DNA of 64,000 nucleotides, from positions 62,001 to 126,000 of the forward strand of contig NZ_JAFNJU010000002.1 of NCBI RefSeq assembly GCF_017368455.1. The letters are read 5' to 3'. This DNA comes from Proteiniclasticum aestuarii (GTDB taxonomy: Bacteria > Bacillota > Clostridia > Clostridiales > Clostridiaceae). This document shows positions 8,327-17,000 of the stretch, piece by piece (position 1 is the stretch's first letter; every line of letters begins with the position of its first letter). The notes beneath the pieces are model-generated. The model saw nothing but the letters and a program-made list of their open reading frames with translations. It had not been told where the DNA came from and made no database searches. Position numbers and translations under genes: made by a program.

Positions 8327-8375
8327 TTTTTGTGATGATATGATAAAAAACTCAGAGAGCAGCTGATTGACCCCA

Positions 8376-8428
8376 TAAAAAGAAGAGAAGCGCCAGGATG
8401 GTTTCATCCACCTGCTTGCTTCTCTTTC
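8376..8428 (-). terminator. Terminator of the sensor-regulator operon
   Basis: On the minus strand a hairpin with arms AGAGAAGC/GCTTCTCT and an inner GGTGGATG/CATCC stem is followed by TTCTTTTT. It lies just after the response regulator and separates it from the pdu promoter. Confidence 0.8.
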
Positions 8429-8457
8429 CTACCTGTTTTTTGACATCTTCGCTGCCG

Positions 8458-9555
8458 TTATATGATCCATTTTCCATTGGCGGCATAATTGCCTTTTCTG
8501 AAAAGATTCTTTTCTTCCGATTTCTTCTCCTCCGCTTCTCTGCGGTACTGGCTGGGTGTCATCCCGGCTCTCTTCTTGAATACTTTGCTGAAATAGTTGG
8601 CTTCATTAAAGCCCAGTTCGAAGGCCAGCACATTTAATGGAAGGTCCGTGTCCACGATGAGCTCTTTTGCTCGTTCCACTTTCTTATCCGTCACATAGTC
8701 GATGAAGTTTTCGCCCACTTCACTCTTGAACAGCTTGGAGAAATAATGGGTGGAGATGTTCATGTAACTGGCCGCACTCTCCAGGGTGAGATCATCGGTC
8801 AGATGCTTTTCAATGAAGTGAAGAGCATAGGTCATTTCTTCTTTGTAAGCCACCCTCTTCTCACTGATGATCACATCAAAGACTTCTTCGAAGATGATCT
8901 CCAGAATCTGGAAATACTGCTCTCTGGTCTTGCTGGTCATAAGCTTCTCCTGGACCTGCATCTTAAGATTCTTCTCCACATCGATGCCGAAGTACTCGGC
9001 CACCGTGAGAATGCTTTCCAGAAGAACTTTTGTGACTTCCTTTTCCTCATCATAGCTGTCAAAGTGCATCTTTTTCACCCTTCTCAGATACTTCTTTGCG
9101 CGGATGTAGTCACCGCTTCTGCAGAAAGTCATGAATGCGGTTTTCATATCCTCCCTGCCGCTTTTTCCAGGGTCCTTGTTCTGACGGATTTTCCCGACGG
9201 TACTTTCCAGGGCTTCAAAGATATGTTCCGGTCTGGACGGCTTCAGAAGATAATCATCCAGACTGTACTTGATTGCATGCTGTGCAAACTCGAAATCATT
9301 GTAGGCACTAACAATGATGATCCCGATCATTGGATTGTACTCCTTGATGAGCCTGGATGCCTCCAGTCCTGTCATCTTGGGCATCTTGATATCCATAATC
9401 ACGATATCCACATCGTGTTCCTTCACAAACTTCACGGCTTCCAGCCCGTTTTCCGCTTCTCCCACCACCTGAAACTCACCGCCCCGGCTTCCTATGATCA
9501 TCCTCAGAACATCTCTTTCCAGATATTCGTCATCCACAAGTAGTATCTTAATCAC
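8458..9555 (-). CDS. AraC-family response regulator, predicted activator of pdu
   Basis: Residues 1-120 are a CheY-type receiver domain with acidic pocket DDE (9-10), phosphoacceptor D55 in IVIMDIKMP, and K107-type lysine in YLLKPS. After a helical linker (about 125-250), residues 255-345 hold two AraC helix-turn-helix motifs (LESAASYMNISTHYFSKLF and LAFELGFNEANYFSKVFKK). It starts with GTG 3 bp after the kinase stop, so the two are translationally coupled. Its gene faces the pdu operon in the same direction, and the direct repeats at 8302-8326 are plausible binding sites. In enterobacteria the single protein PocR does this job; here sensing and DNA binding are split into two proteins. Confidence 0.92.
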   Translation of the reverse strand: MIKILLVDDEYLERDVLRMIIGSRGGEFQVVGEAENGLEAVKFVKEHDVDIVIMDIKMPKMTGLEASRLIKEYNPMIGIIIVSAYNDFEFAQHAIKYSLDDYLLKPSRPEHIFEALESTVGKIRQNKDPGKSGREDMKTAFMTFCRSGDYIRAKKYLRRVKKMHFDSYDEEKEVTKVLLESILTVAEYFGIDVEKNLKMQVQEKLMTSKTREQYFQILEIIFEEVFDVIISEKRVAYKEEMTYALHFIEKHLTDDLTLESAASYMNISTHYFSKLFKSEVGENFIDYVTDKKVERAKELIVDTDLPLNVLAFELGFNEANYFSKVFKKRAGMTPSQYRREAEEKKSEEKNLFRKGNYAANGKWII

Positions 9556-9558
9556 TTT

Positions 9559-10794
9559 TTACACCTGCCTTGGTATCTTAATGCTGATCTTTGTTCCCTG
9601 ATTGACTTCGGATTCGATCTTCAGTCTGTACCCGCTGCCGAACTGGTGAATGAGTCTCTTGTCGGAATTCAGAAGCCCGATGCCGTTGGAACTTGTATTC
9701 TCACCGGAGTCGTACTTGCCACTTAGAATCTCCTCAATCTTTTTCTCCTCCATACCCACGCCATTGTCTTCAATGATCAGCAGGATGTCCTTCCCCATGT
9801 CCTCGGAATAGATCCTGATGATGCCATTGTCCACCGAATAGATGCCATGGTCTATGGCATTGTTCACTATGGGCTGCAGAATCATGAAAGGCATCTTGAG
9901 CTTGAGCAGCGAAGGATCTACATCAATGGAGAAATCCAGTTTATGTCCCATTCTGATCTGCTGGATTCTCAGATATTTTTTGACATAATCCAGCTCCTGC
10001 TCAATGGTCACCAGATTCTCTATTTCATGTCTGATGGTATAGCGGAGCATATCGGAAAGAAAATAGATCACTTCCGTGGTTTTATCCGCTTTCTCGATGA
10101 TGGAAAGATTGCTGATGGTATTGAGCGCATTGAAAAGAAAGTGCGGGTTCACCTGAGATTTCAGCACTTTCAGCTCTGCATCGCTCAAGCTTTTTTCCAG
10201 AGACATTCGTACTTTCATTTCATTGATCAGCTTCTGGTTTTTCTCATTGAGTTCATTCTGTATGTATTCGGCAAACCCGTTCTTCACCACATAGTTGCCC
10301 ATGATGGACAGAAGATTCGCTGAGTTCATCATATGCTCATCTGTGGTGACGAGAATGTCACTGAGCAGGTTCTTCGCCTCCTCAGTGGCCAGAAAGTCTT
10401 CCGCTTCCTTGCTGATGACACTGTCATTTCCTGGATAGCTCTCACTGCCTTCTTCCATATGGACCTGACCAGCCAGAATGGACCCCAGAAACTGACCTTC
10501 GAAAATGATTGGAACCGCCATATCATAGAGTCCTGCGTGACATCTGTAGATGGCCGGTTTTCCGCTTCTCGCCGCTTTGATTCCACCGAAGGCATCCGAC
10601 TGGTAGCAGTGTTCCTTGCATGCGCCTATTTCGCGGAATCTTGTACAGAAGTTCGTGAAGTTGCTGTATTTTGTAATCGGCTCTCCCTTGAAGTCAACAG
10701 TCACCGCTGCAAGTTTTGTTACAGCTGAAAAATTGTCCTGTATTTTCTGCAGTGTTTCGACATCTATGATATCCTTCAGACTGATTCCTTTCAT
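9559..10794 (-). CDS. PocR-domain sensor histidine kinase (LytS/His_kinase type)
   Basis: Residues 5-175 form a PocR-type ligand-binding domain with its conserved cysteine cluster (C50, C59, C63, C85; GKPAIYRCHAGLYDMAVPI), expected to sense propanediol or a related diol. A coiled coil at about 180-210 leads to a His_kinase box LKSQVNPHFLFNALNT with phospho-accepting H218, and a HATPase domain (NNAIDHGIYS, EDNGVGM, GIGLLNSDKRL) ends the 411-aa protein. No membrane segment is visible, so sensing is cytoplasmic. GGAGGGG precedes the ATG. The downstream response regulator is its likely partner. Ligand identity is inferred from the operon, not from sequence. Confidence 0.93.
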   Translation of the reverse strand: MKGISLKDIIDVETLQKIQDNFSAVTKLAAVTVDFKGEPITKYSNFTNFCTRFREIGACKEHCYQSDAFGGIKAARSGKPAIYRCHAGLYDMAVPIIFEGQFLGSILAGQVHMEEGSESYPGNDSVISKEAEDFLATEEAKNLLSDILVTTDEHMMNSANLLSIMGNYVVKNGFAEYIQNELNEKNQKLINEMKVRMSLEKSLSDAELKVLKSQVNPHFLFNALNTISNLSIIEKADKTTEVIYFLSDMLRYTIRHEIENLVTIEQELDYVKKYLRIQQIRMGHKLDFSIDVDPSLLKLKMPFMILQPIVNNAIDHGIYSVDNGIIRIYSEDMGKDILLIIEDNGVGMEEKKIEEILSGKYDSGENTSSNGIGLLNSDKRLIHQFGSGYRLKIESEVNQGTKISIKIPRQV

Positions 10795-10838
10795 TTTCTC
10801 CCCTCCAAAATATCATCCTTTGCGATGAATACATTTTC

Positions 10839-10844
10839 ATTGTA
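10839..10844 (-). promoter_or_regulatory. Candidate -10 of the kinase/regulator operon
   Basis: TACAAT on the minus strand, 45 bp upstream of the kinase start; the -35 region is poor. Confidence 0.35.
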
Positions 10845-10921
10845 CAATATTTTCGCATCTTTTCTAGAATAGCATTAAAACTTTACCATTTATTATCGTA
10901 TGATGACAAAATATTGCCATG

Positions 10922-10964
10922 TTCCAAAATGGCTATTGGAAAGAAGTTATCACCATTCTATAAT
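10922..10964 (+). promoter_or_regulatory. pduQ promoter with overlapping palindrome
   Basis: A sigma-A-like promoter TTGGAA (10936-10941), 17-bp spacer, TATAAT (10959-10964). Its -35 hexamer is the right arm of a perfect inverted repeat TTCCAA-N8-TTGGAA (10922-10941), a likely operator. A second TATAAT at 10999-11004 lies downstream between inverted arms GGATTCC and GGAATCC. Confidence 0.6.
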
Positions 10965-11053
10965 GTTTTGGGATTCCATTTCTTTTTCCTGCAGGAATCC
11001 TATAATGAGAGTACACGAAATGTGTCACAGCAAAGTAAAGAAGGAAGTGGAGC

Positions 11054-12187
11054 ATGAAAGAGTACAGTGTAAAACCGGTCATCGTCTATGGGGAGAACGC
11101 TCTGGACAGACTGGATGAATTTAAATACCGAAAAGCCTGCATCGTCACCGATGCCATGATCATAAAACTGGGTCTGCTGAATCTATTGACGGATAAACTG
11201 GAACGGAATCAGATTGCCTACGAGGTGTTTGATGAAGTGGTTCCGGATACCACCTCCAAGGTGGTGGAAAGAGGTCTCATGCACATCATCCGATCCAAGC
11301 CGGATGTGGTCTTTGCCATTGGCGGGGGGTCCAGCATCGACACAGCGAAAGCTGTCATATTCTATTTCCAGAAACTGAAGGAGACCTTTATGAGTGACGA
11401 TGTGATCGTTAAACCCATTCTAATAGCCATCCCCACAACAGCGGGGACAGGCTCTGAGGTGACTGAGTATGCCGTTGTCACCGATTCTGATTCCGGCGCA
11501 AAAATACCCATCACCAGTAAAGTCATGCTACCTGATATTGCGATTCTTGATCCGCGTATCACGAAAACCGCACCGGACTTCATCACAGCAGATACAGGAA
11601 TCGATACCCTGACCCATGCCATCGAAGCCTATGTATCAAAAGGGGCCAATGAGTTTTCCGACTCCTATGCCCTGCAGGCCGTCCATCTGATCTTCGATCA
11701 TCTTATTCCTGCATATCAGGATGGAAATGATCTGATGCACAGAGAAAAGCTACAGATTGCCTCATCCATGGCAGGCATCGCTTTCAACAACGCCTCCCTT
11801 GGTATCAATCACAGCATCGCTCATGCCATCGGGGCTAAATTTCATCTTTCTCACGGGAAATGCAACGGGATCCTTCTTCCCTACGTCATCGAATATAATG
11901 CAAGAGATGTTGACGCCATGAAGCGTTATGCGGAAATCGCCAGGCACATGGGATTCAACTTTCCCGGCGATCAGATGTCAGCCTTTGCGCTCATCGAAAG
12001 CATCGTACTGCTCAAAAAATCATTGAAGATTCCTGAGAATCTCATCGAAGCAGGCATCGATCGAAATGATGTGATCAATGCCCTGGATGAACTCACTTCC
12101 ATGGCCATGAAGGACATCTGCACCAGCGGTAATCCCGTTGTACCCACAGAGCAGGACCTGAGAGGTATTATCCTGAAAATGATCTGA
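11054..12187 (+). CDS. pduQ: Iron-containing alcohol dehydrogenase, PduQ-like propanol dehydrogenase
   Basis: Group III (Fe-ADH) enzyme of 377 aa that would reduce propionaldehyde to propanol with NADH, regenerating NAD+ for the aldehyde dehydrogenase. The GGGSSID nucleotide loop (about 92-98), the IPTTAGTGSEVT motif, and the iron ligands (Asp/His of DTGIDTLTHAIEAY, His of NHSIAHAIG, His of LSHGKCNG) are all present. It is not inside the pdu operon but divergent from the sensor kinase, with its own promoter. 1,3-propanediol dehydrogenase (DhaT) is the main alternative, since this family is hard to split. AGGAAGTGGAG precedes the ATG. Confidence 0.85.
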   Translation: MKEYSVKPVIVYGENALDRLDEFKYRKACIVTDAMIIKLGLLNLLTDKLERNQIAYEVFDEVVPDTTSKVVERGLMHIIRSKPDVVFAIGGGSSIDTAKAVIFYFQKLKETFMSDDVIVKPILIAIPTTAGTGSEVTEYAVVTDSDSGAKIPITSKVMLPDIAILDPRITKTAPDFITADTGIDTLTHAIEAYVSKGANEFSDSYALQAVHLIFDHLIPAYQDGNDLMHREKLQIASSMAGIAFNNASLGINHSIAHAIGAKFHLSHGKCNGILLPYVIEYNARDVDAMKRYAEIARHMGFNFPGDQMSAFALIESIVLLKKSLKIPENLIEAGIDRNDVINALDELTSMAMKDICTSGNPVVPTEQDLRGIILKMI

Positions 12188-12283
12188 TTGTAGAGTTTCA
12201 CCCGGTGATTTCATAGAGCAATGCAGTTCTTATCTTCATCAAAGGAGAACATGGCTTCGTGCACTTTCTTTCACTTCTCTCTT

Positions 12284-12294
12284 TATGATAGAAT
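12284..12294 (+). promoter_or_regulatory. Extended -10 promoter of the acetyltransferase gene
   Basis: TATGATAGAAT fits the Gram-positive extended -10 pattern TRTGnTATAAT; no good -35. Confidence 0.45.
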
Positions 12295-12345
12295 GAACGA
12301 AAGAATTAGTTGAAAGCACCTGTCATGCCAAGGAGGATATGCATT

Positions 12346-12756
12346 ATGGAGATCACCATTTCACGGGAGAAAAAAATCGATTCCGAAAAACTCATGAAGC
12401 TCTATCAGAATGTGGGCTGGTCCGCCTATACTGAAGATCTTGATCTTCTGAAGGAAGCCATCATGAGTTCACTGGACGTGATCACCGCCTGGGAAGATGG
12501 AGAACTCGTGGGCCTTATCAGGACCATCGGTGACGGACTCACCATTCTCTATATACAGGATATTCTGGTCCAGAAGGACTACCAGAAGAGAGGCATCGGC
12601 TCCCGTCTTCTTCAGGAGATTCTTGAAAAACACGCATCTGTAAGGCAGAAAGTTCTGCTCACCGAAGAGGCAGAAGATGTTCGGGCCTTCTATGAGAAGA
12701 ACGGCTTCTCCTCCTGCGATCAAGGCACTCTTGTAGCCTTCGCGAAATTTCAGTAA
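12346..12756 (+). CDS. GNAT-family N-acetyltransferase
   Basis: A 136-aa acetyl-CoA-dependent transferase. The conserved GNAT core is visible: ELVGLIRTIGDG (beta strands), ILVQKDYQKRGIGSRLLQEIL (motif A with the QKRGIGS pyrophosphate loop) and AFYEKNGF near the end. The substrate cannot be told from sequence. The frame is open 12 codons further upstream, but AAGGAGG sits 9 bases before the ATG at 12346, which also matches the usual start of small GNATs. It stands alone between pduQ and a terminator. Confidence 0.85.
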   Translation: MEITISREKKIDSEKLMKLYQNVGWSAYTEDLDLLKEAIMSSLDVITAWEDGELVGLIRTIGDGLTILYIQDILVQKDYQKRGIGSRLLQEILEKHASVRQKVLLTEEAEDVRAFYEKNGFSSCDQGTLVAFAKFQ

Positions 12757-12766
12757 ACACAAATAT

Positions 12767-12815
12767 ACCTGGCAGGTAAGATGGTTTATTCTATCTTTCT
12801 TGCCAGGTGTTTTTT
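12767..12815 (+). terminator. Intrinsic terminator after the acetyltransferase gene
   Basis: Arms ACCTGGCA and TGCCAGGT with an additional inner AAGAT/ATCTT stem, followed by GTTTTTT. Confidence 0.85.
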
Positions 12816-12876
12816 ATGCTATTTATTTTTCATGTGCAATCCGAACTGCTGCGCTTTCTGCTTTTCACTGTTTTTC

Positions 12877-13764
12877 TTAAGGCACCAGAACCTGTAGATG
12901 GGCCTTCAGAACCTCCACCGTAAAGGGCAGATGGGGACCTTCTTCTCCGTCCACATCACTGACGTAGTCCTCTCCATGGAGTGCTTCCAGTGTCACTTTC
13001 TCTGTAGTGATGTAGGTCATGTTCTCCGACTCCGTGATCTGTCTTGAAAGAATCTCCGGCAGTATTTTTGCTGTCTCCGCCAGATCCATTTCATGGACCA
13101 GAAGGATATGGATCTTTCCATCCTGAAGCTTTGCCTCCGGAAAGACCTCCTTAATGCCACCCAGCTGTCCTGTAAGGCTCATGACCACTGCCGTGAGCTC
13201 CCCTTCAAACTCCCTTTCTTCCGATAGGACTTTCACGGCAATCTTCTCATTCTCCAGAAGCTTCTTGGCACCAGCCCAGATGTAGGCCAGTGGACCCAGT
13301 TTCGATTTTTCTTCTGCCGTGACTTCATGGATGCTTTCAGGAATCTTTCCTACCGCAAGTCCATTGGTAAAATAGGTGTCTGACGCCTTGGCCAGGTCTA
13401 TGGTCACCAGATGCTCCTCTGAAAGGATTTCTATGGCTTCTTCCGGATCCAGCGGAATGCCCAGCACCCTGGCCAGATCATTCACGGTGCCAAGTGGAAT
13501 GATGGCAAACTTCGGCCTCTTCTCATGAGAGGCGATGCCATTCACTGCCTCATTGACCGTACCATCTCCGCCCACCGCCACGATGAGATTCGCACCATCT
13601 CTGGTGCCCTCATCCGCAAAGCGTTTGGCATCTCCTGCTCCTTCCGTCTTTCTTATTTCCACTTCCTCATATCGTTTCTCCAGAATCTTTATAATAGGGT
13701 CTGCATAGTCCTCCGCTTTCCCTCTTCCTGAGGAAGGATTGATAATGACCTGTGCCTTCTTCAT
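12877..13764 (-). CDS. Diacylglycerol kinase-family lipid kinase (YegS/DagK type)
   Basis: A 295-aa cytosolic kinase of the DAGK catalytic family. The N-terminus VIINPSSGRGKA, the nucleotide motif VAVGGDGTVNEAVNG (about 62-76) and PLGTVNDLARVLGI are diagnostic. The C-terminal beta-domain carries DGKIHILLVHEMD and ends LKAHLQVLVP. The substrate could be diacylglycerol (recycling lipid from lipoteichoic acid synthesis) or phosphatidylglycerol; sequence alone does not decide. It is monocistronic and convergent with the acetyltransferase gene. Confidence 0.85.
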   Translation of the reverse strand: MKKAQVIINPSSGRGKAEDYADPIIKILEKRYEEVEIRKTEGAGDAKRFADEGTRDGANLIVAVGGDGTVNEAVNGIASHEKRPKFAIIPLGTVNDLARVLGIPLDPEEAIEILSEEHLVTIDLAKASDTYFTNGLAVGKIPESIHEVTAEEKSKLGPLAYIWAGAKKLLENEKIAVKVLSEEREFEGELTAVVMSLTGQLGGIKEVFPEAKLQDGKIHILLVHEMDLAETAKILPEILSRQITESENMTYITTEKVTLEALHGEDYVSDVDGEEGPHLPFTVEVLKAHLQVLVP

Positions 13765-13994
13765 CTGCTTCCACTTCTCCTTTCATTCCTATCCATTTCC
13801 CATGCTAAGCAATATTTAAGGTAGTATACTCTTCATCTATGAAAGAATGATGAACGTATGGAAAACACCTTATTAAACTGGCTGGAATCCTATGAAGGGA
13901 AAATTTGTGACGTTTCAACAGAGCCGTGCATCTTCTTTGACTGTGCTGATGCATAGTATTCAACGTATCGTACTGTAAGATATGAGTCGTTGAA

Positions 13995-14038
13995 CAGAAA
14001 AAGAGAGAAAAATCGATGATGAGTCGAAATCTCTCTCT
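13995..14038 (-). terminator. Terminator of the 1560-aa surface protein gene
   Basis: Minus-strand hairpin with arms AGAGAGA/TCTCTCT and inner TCGA pairing, followed by TTTTTCT. Confidence 0.8.
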
Positions 14039-14054
14039 AAGATCTTAATAGGCT

Positions 14055-17000
14055 TTATTGCTTAGCAATTTTATTGGCTGATTTCTTCTTCAGCATAAAT
14101 ACTCCCAGTAGGATAAAGGCCGCTCCTCCATAAAGGAACATGGACTGATCCGCTGCTCCTGCTTTTGGCAGGGATGAATCATCCGTGGAGGTCTTGTCGC
14201 TTTCATCTATATCGTTCTCGTCAGATTCATCTTCTTCAGATTCTTCCAGATTCGTCTCTTCATCAATTATCTCCTCCTGATCATTCTCAGGTATATCTGT
14301 TATATCTTCATCTGGCGTCTCCGGTGTCACTGGTGACTCTTCTTCTGGTGTTTCTGGCGTTACTGGCGTATCTTCTTCAGAATCTTCTGCAGCCGTAGTG
14401 ATGATGCCATACATGGAAAAATGATCAGTCTGGAAGTAGAGATATCTTATACCGTTTTCTGTAATATCCTCTGCCTCGAGTTCTTCCATTTCACCATTTT
14501 CATTGACATAAATCACTTTTAAGTTCTGGCTTCCCATATAGGTGAGAGGCACAGCCATTCTCAGTGTGAGCAGTCCTTTAATGTCTTCGTTGGATATACT
14601 GTCACTGGATGAACTATTGTCGGTTCGTTCCACAACCTTGAAAAGTGACATGTCGTAAAGAGCAACTACACTCGTTCCAGCTTCCGCCTTTGATACGATT
14701 CTTTCAGCATCTTCTTTACTCATGGCTTCGGCCTTCAGTTCAATTTTCACTGATTTCACTTCTTCATCAAGAACTTCCGGCAGATGAAGTGCATTTAGAT
14801 TGCTCACTGACATGTCCATTCCAGTTTCCTGTGACTCCTCCACGTCAGTATTTTCCACAACCTTGTCAACTTTAAGTACATTCTGAAGCAACTCATAATA
14901 CTGTTCTTTCTTCTCCTGATTTTCAGGAGTATCTTCAAGCTGATCCATCGTCTCCTTCATATTGAGAAGAGTATCCTTCATCTGTATGATTTCAGCTTTA
15001 TTCTCTGTCTGAACGACTGTCTCAGCAATATCATTGATCGCTTCTTCAATCTCCTTCTGCTGATCCTCTTTATAAAGCTCTATATCAAATCTTGAAAGAT
15101 CTGTATAGATGATCCTATCATACTTATTGAGATACTCATCATTATGCCAGTAGGAAATAATGCATCTATTGTTCTGATAATCAATCAGCTCGATCTTATG
15201 GATATATAGATTATGCCTTGCAAACACATCAAAATTCTCTACGACTTTGTATGTATCTTCACCGATTTTCTTTGCCTTGAAGGTACTGTAATCATCACGA
15301 CCACCACCTTCGTTTTCATAATAGACTATGACATCTTTTATGCCTGATTCACTATCCTTTGCTTTGATTGTGATTTCAAGAGGGGTGAAATTATTGATAT
15401 GATTCGTTCTGATCTCTGCAGAAATGAATTCTGGGGCTGTAAGATCGGGAACGGTTTTTTCTGTAGTGAAGGAATTCGCTGAGAAATCCATCACATTCAT
15501 ACCTGTTGTCAGATTCAGGTTCTTGTTATAGGTTGTTCCCCTGTTTGTTCCCTTGTCTTCCAGGTTAACTTTTGTGAGGACCCACTGACCTGATACCTCT
15601 GTATCGCTTATGGTTGTCTTCCCTGTCATTGTAGTTTCCGAAGTTTTAATAAGCTCCACTTGTATTTTCTTATTGAATTCCTTGTTATAGAATTCCAGAG
15701 AACCACTATGAAGACCTAGTTTATTATCTTCTGCTACAACAGTTATAGTGATCACTTCACCAGGTACAGCGATATTCTTATCAAGCTTCACACTCTTTAA
15801 GACCGGTTCTTCATAGTCTTCAACGGTTCCCTTGATTTCATAATTTCCTCCTGAAAGATCCGCATAGTTCTTCCCTTCGGATGGATTTCCATGGATCATT
15901 TCGTAACGCGTCTCACCATGGAAGTAATCTATACTCACAAGAACATATTTACCTTCGGCTTCATTGGGCATAACTTCCATCTTCGCTGAAAATGATCCAT
16001 CATTTTTCACATCAGCTGAAACATACCTCCAGTTTCCACTCTGATCTTCATATCGAAGGTCTAGCCTTCCTGTTCCGACATCTGTCAAGCCTAACATACC
16101 AGAGATGTTCACCGTATCATATGGTCCATAGGTTTCCTTATCCGTCTTGATGCTGAAATTTTCAAGATAAGCTGTCTTCATTTCAAAGGTATACTTTGAG
16201 AAATCGAGGGGACTGTTCTCCGAATTGTAGACAGCTTTATTGCCAGCCTTATCATATAGTGTAATGGACTGCAGTTCATAGATGCCTTCATCCATATACC
16301 AGGAATACATGGAGGCACTGATCTTATCACCATACGCGGAAATGCCACCATCAATGATGATGTCGGTTCCCTTACGCTTGTATTCAATATATCCACGATC
16401 GAATCCGGAACCATCTTCCAGAATTTCAAATCCAAGTTCAGGATTTTCCATGAAATAGAACACATTCTTATCCAGAGTAATATCCACCAGTTTTGGTGCA
16501 GTCTGGTCACCTGTTGCACCAGTTATACTGAATGATGAATTTTTGATGGCTTCTGCCAGTTTATTATCATCCTCTCTAGAGGAACCAACATAGTGAGCCA
16601 TTCCTTCCAGTGAGATGTATTCAATCGTTACACTACCATTGTTCATATGGGTTTCAATAGGAATTTTGAGCTCAAAGACACCACTGCGAACTTCTTCAAG
16701 TGTATGATGACTCAGTTCGGAGTCATTTCCTATCACCATGGATAAGATAACAGAAAAGAAATCCACGTCAGTTTCATCTATTTCCGCTGTTATTGTCACA
16801 ACGTCTCCTGGTTTTGCTTCTTTCTTATCTACCGTTATAGAAATTTCAGGAATATATCCCTCTCCCACAGTTCCATTAATAGTAAAAATCACCTCATTGT
16901 AATCAGATGAGAGCGGAACATCATTCTGATGATTTACCAGCGCTTTAAGGTCTGTCAGTGCATATGTTCCAGATGCAATTCTATTGTCTATCTTGGATAT

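Noticed and set aside
13858-13953. Possible 32-codon plus-strand ORF between the lipid kinase and the surface protein gene
   Set aside because: No ribosome binding site, no recognisable product, and it lies in a region expected to hold only the kinase promoter.
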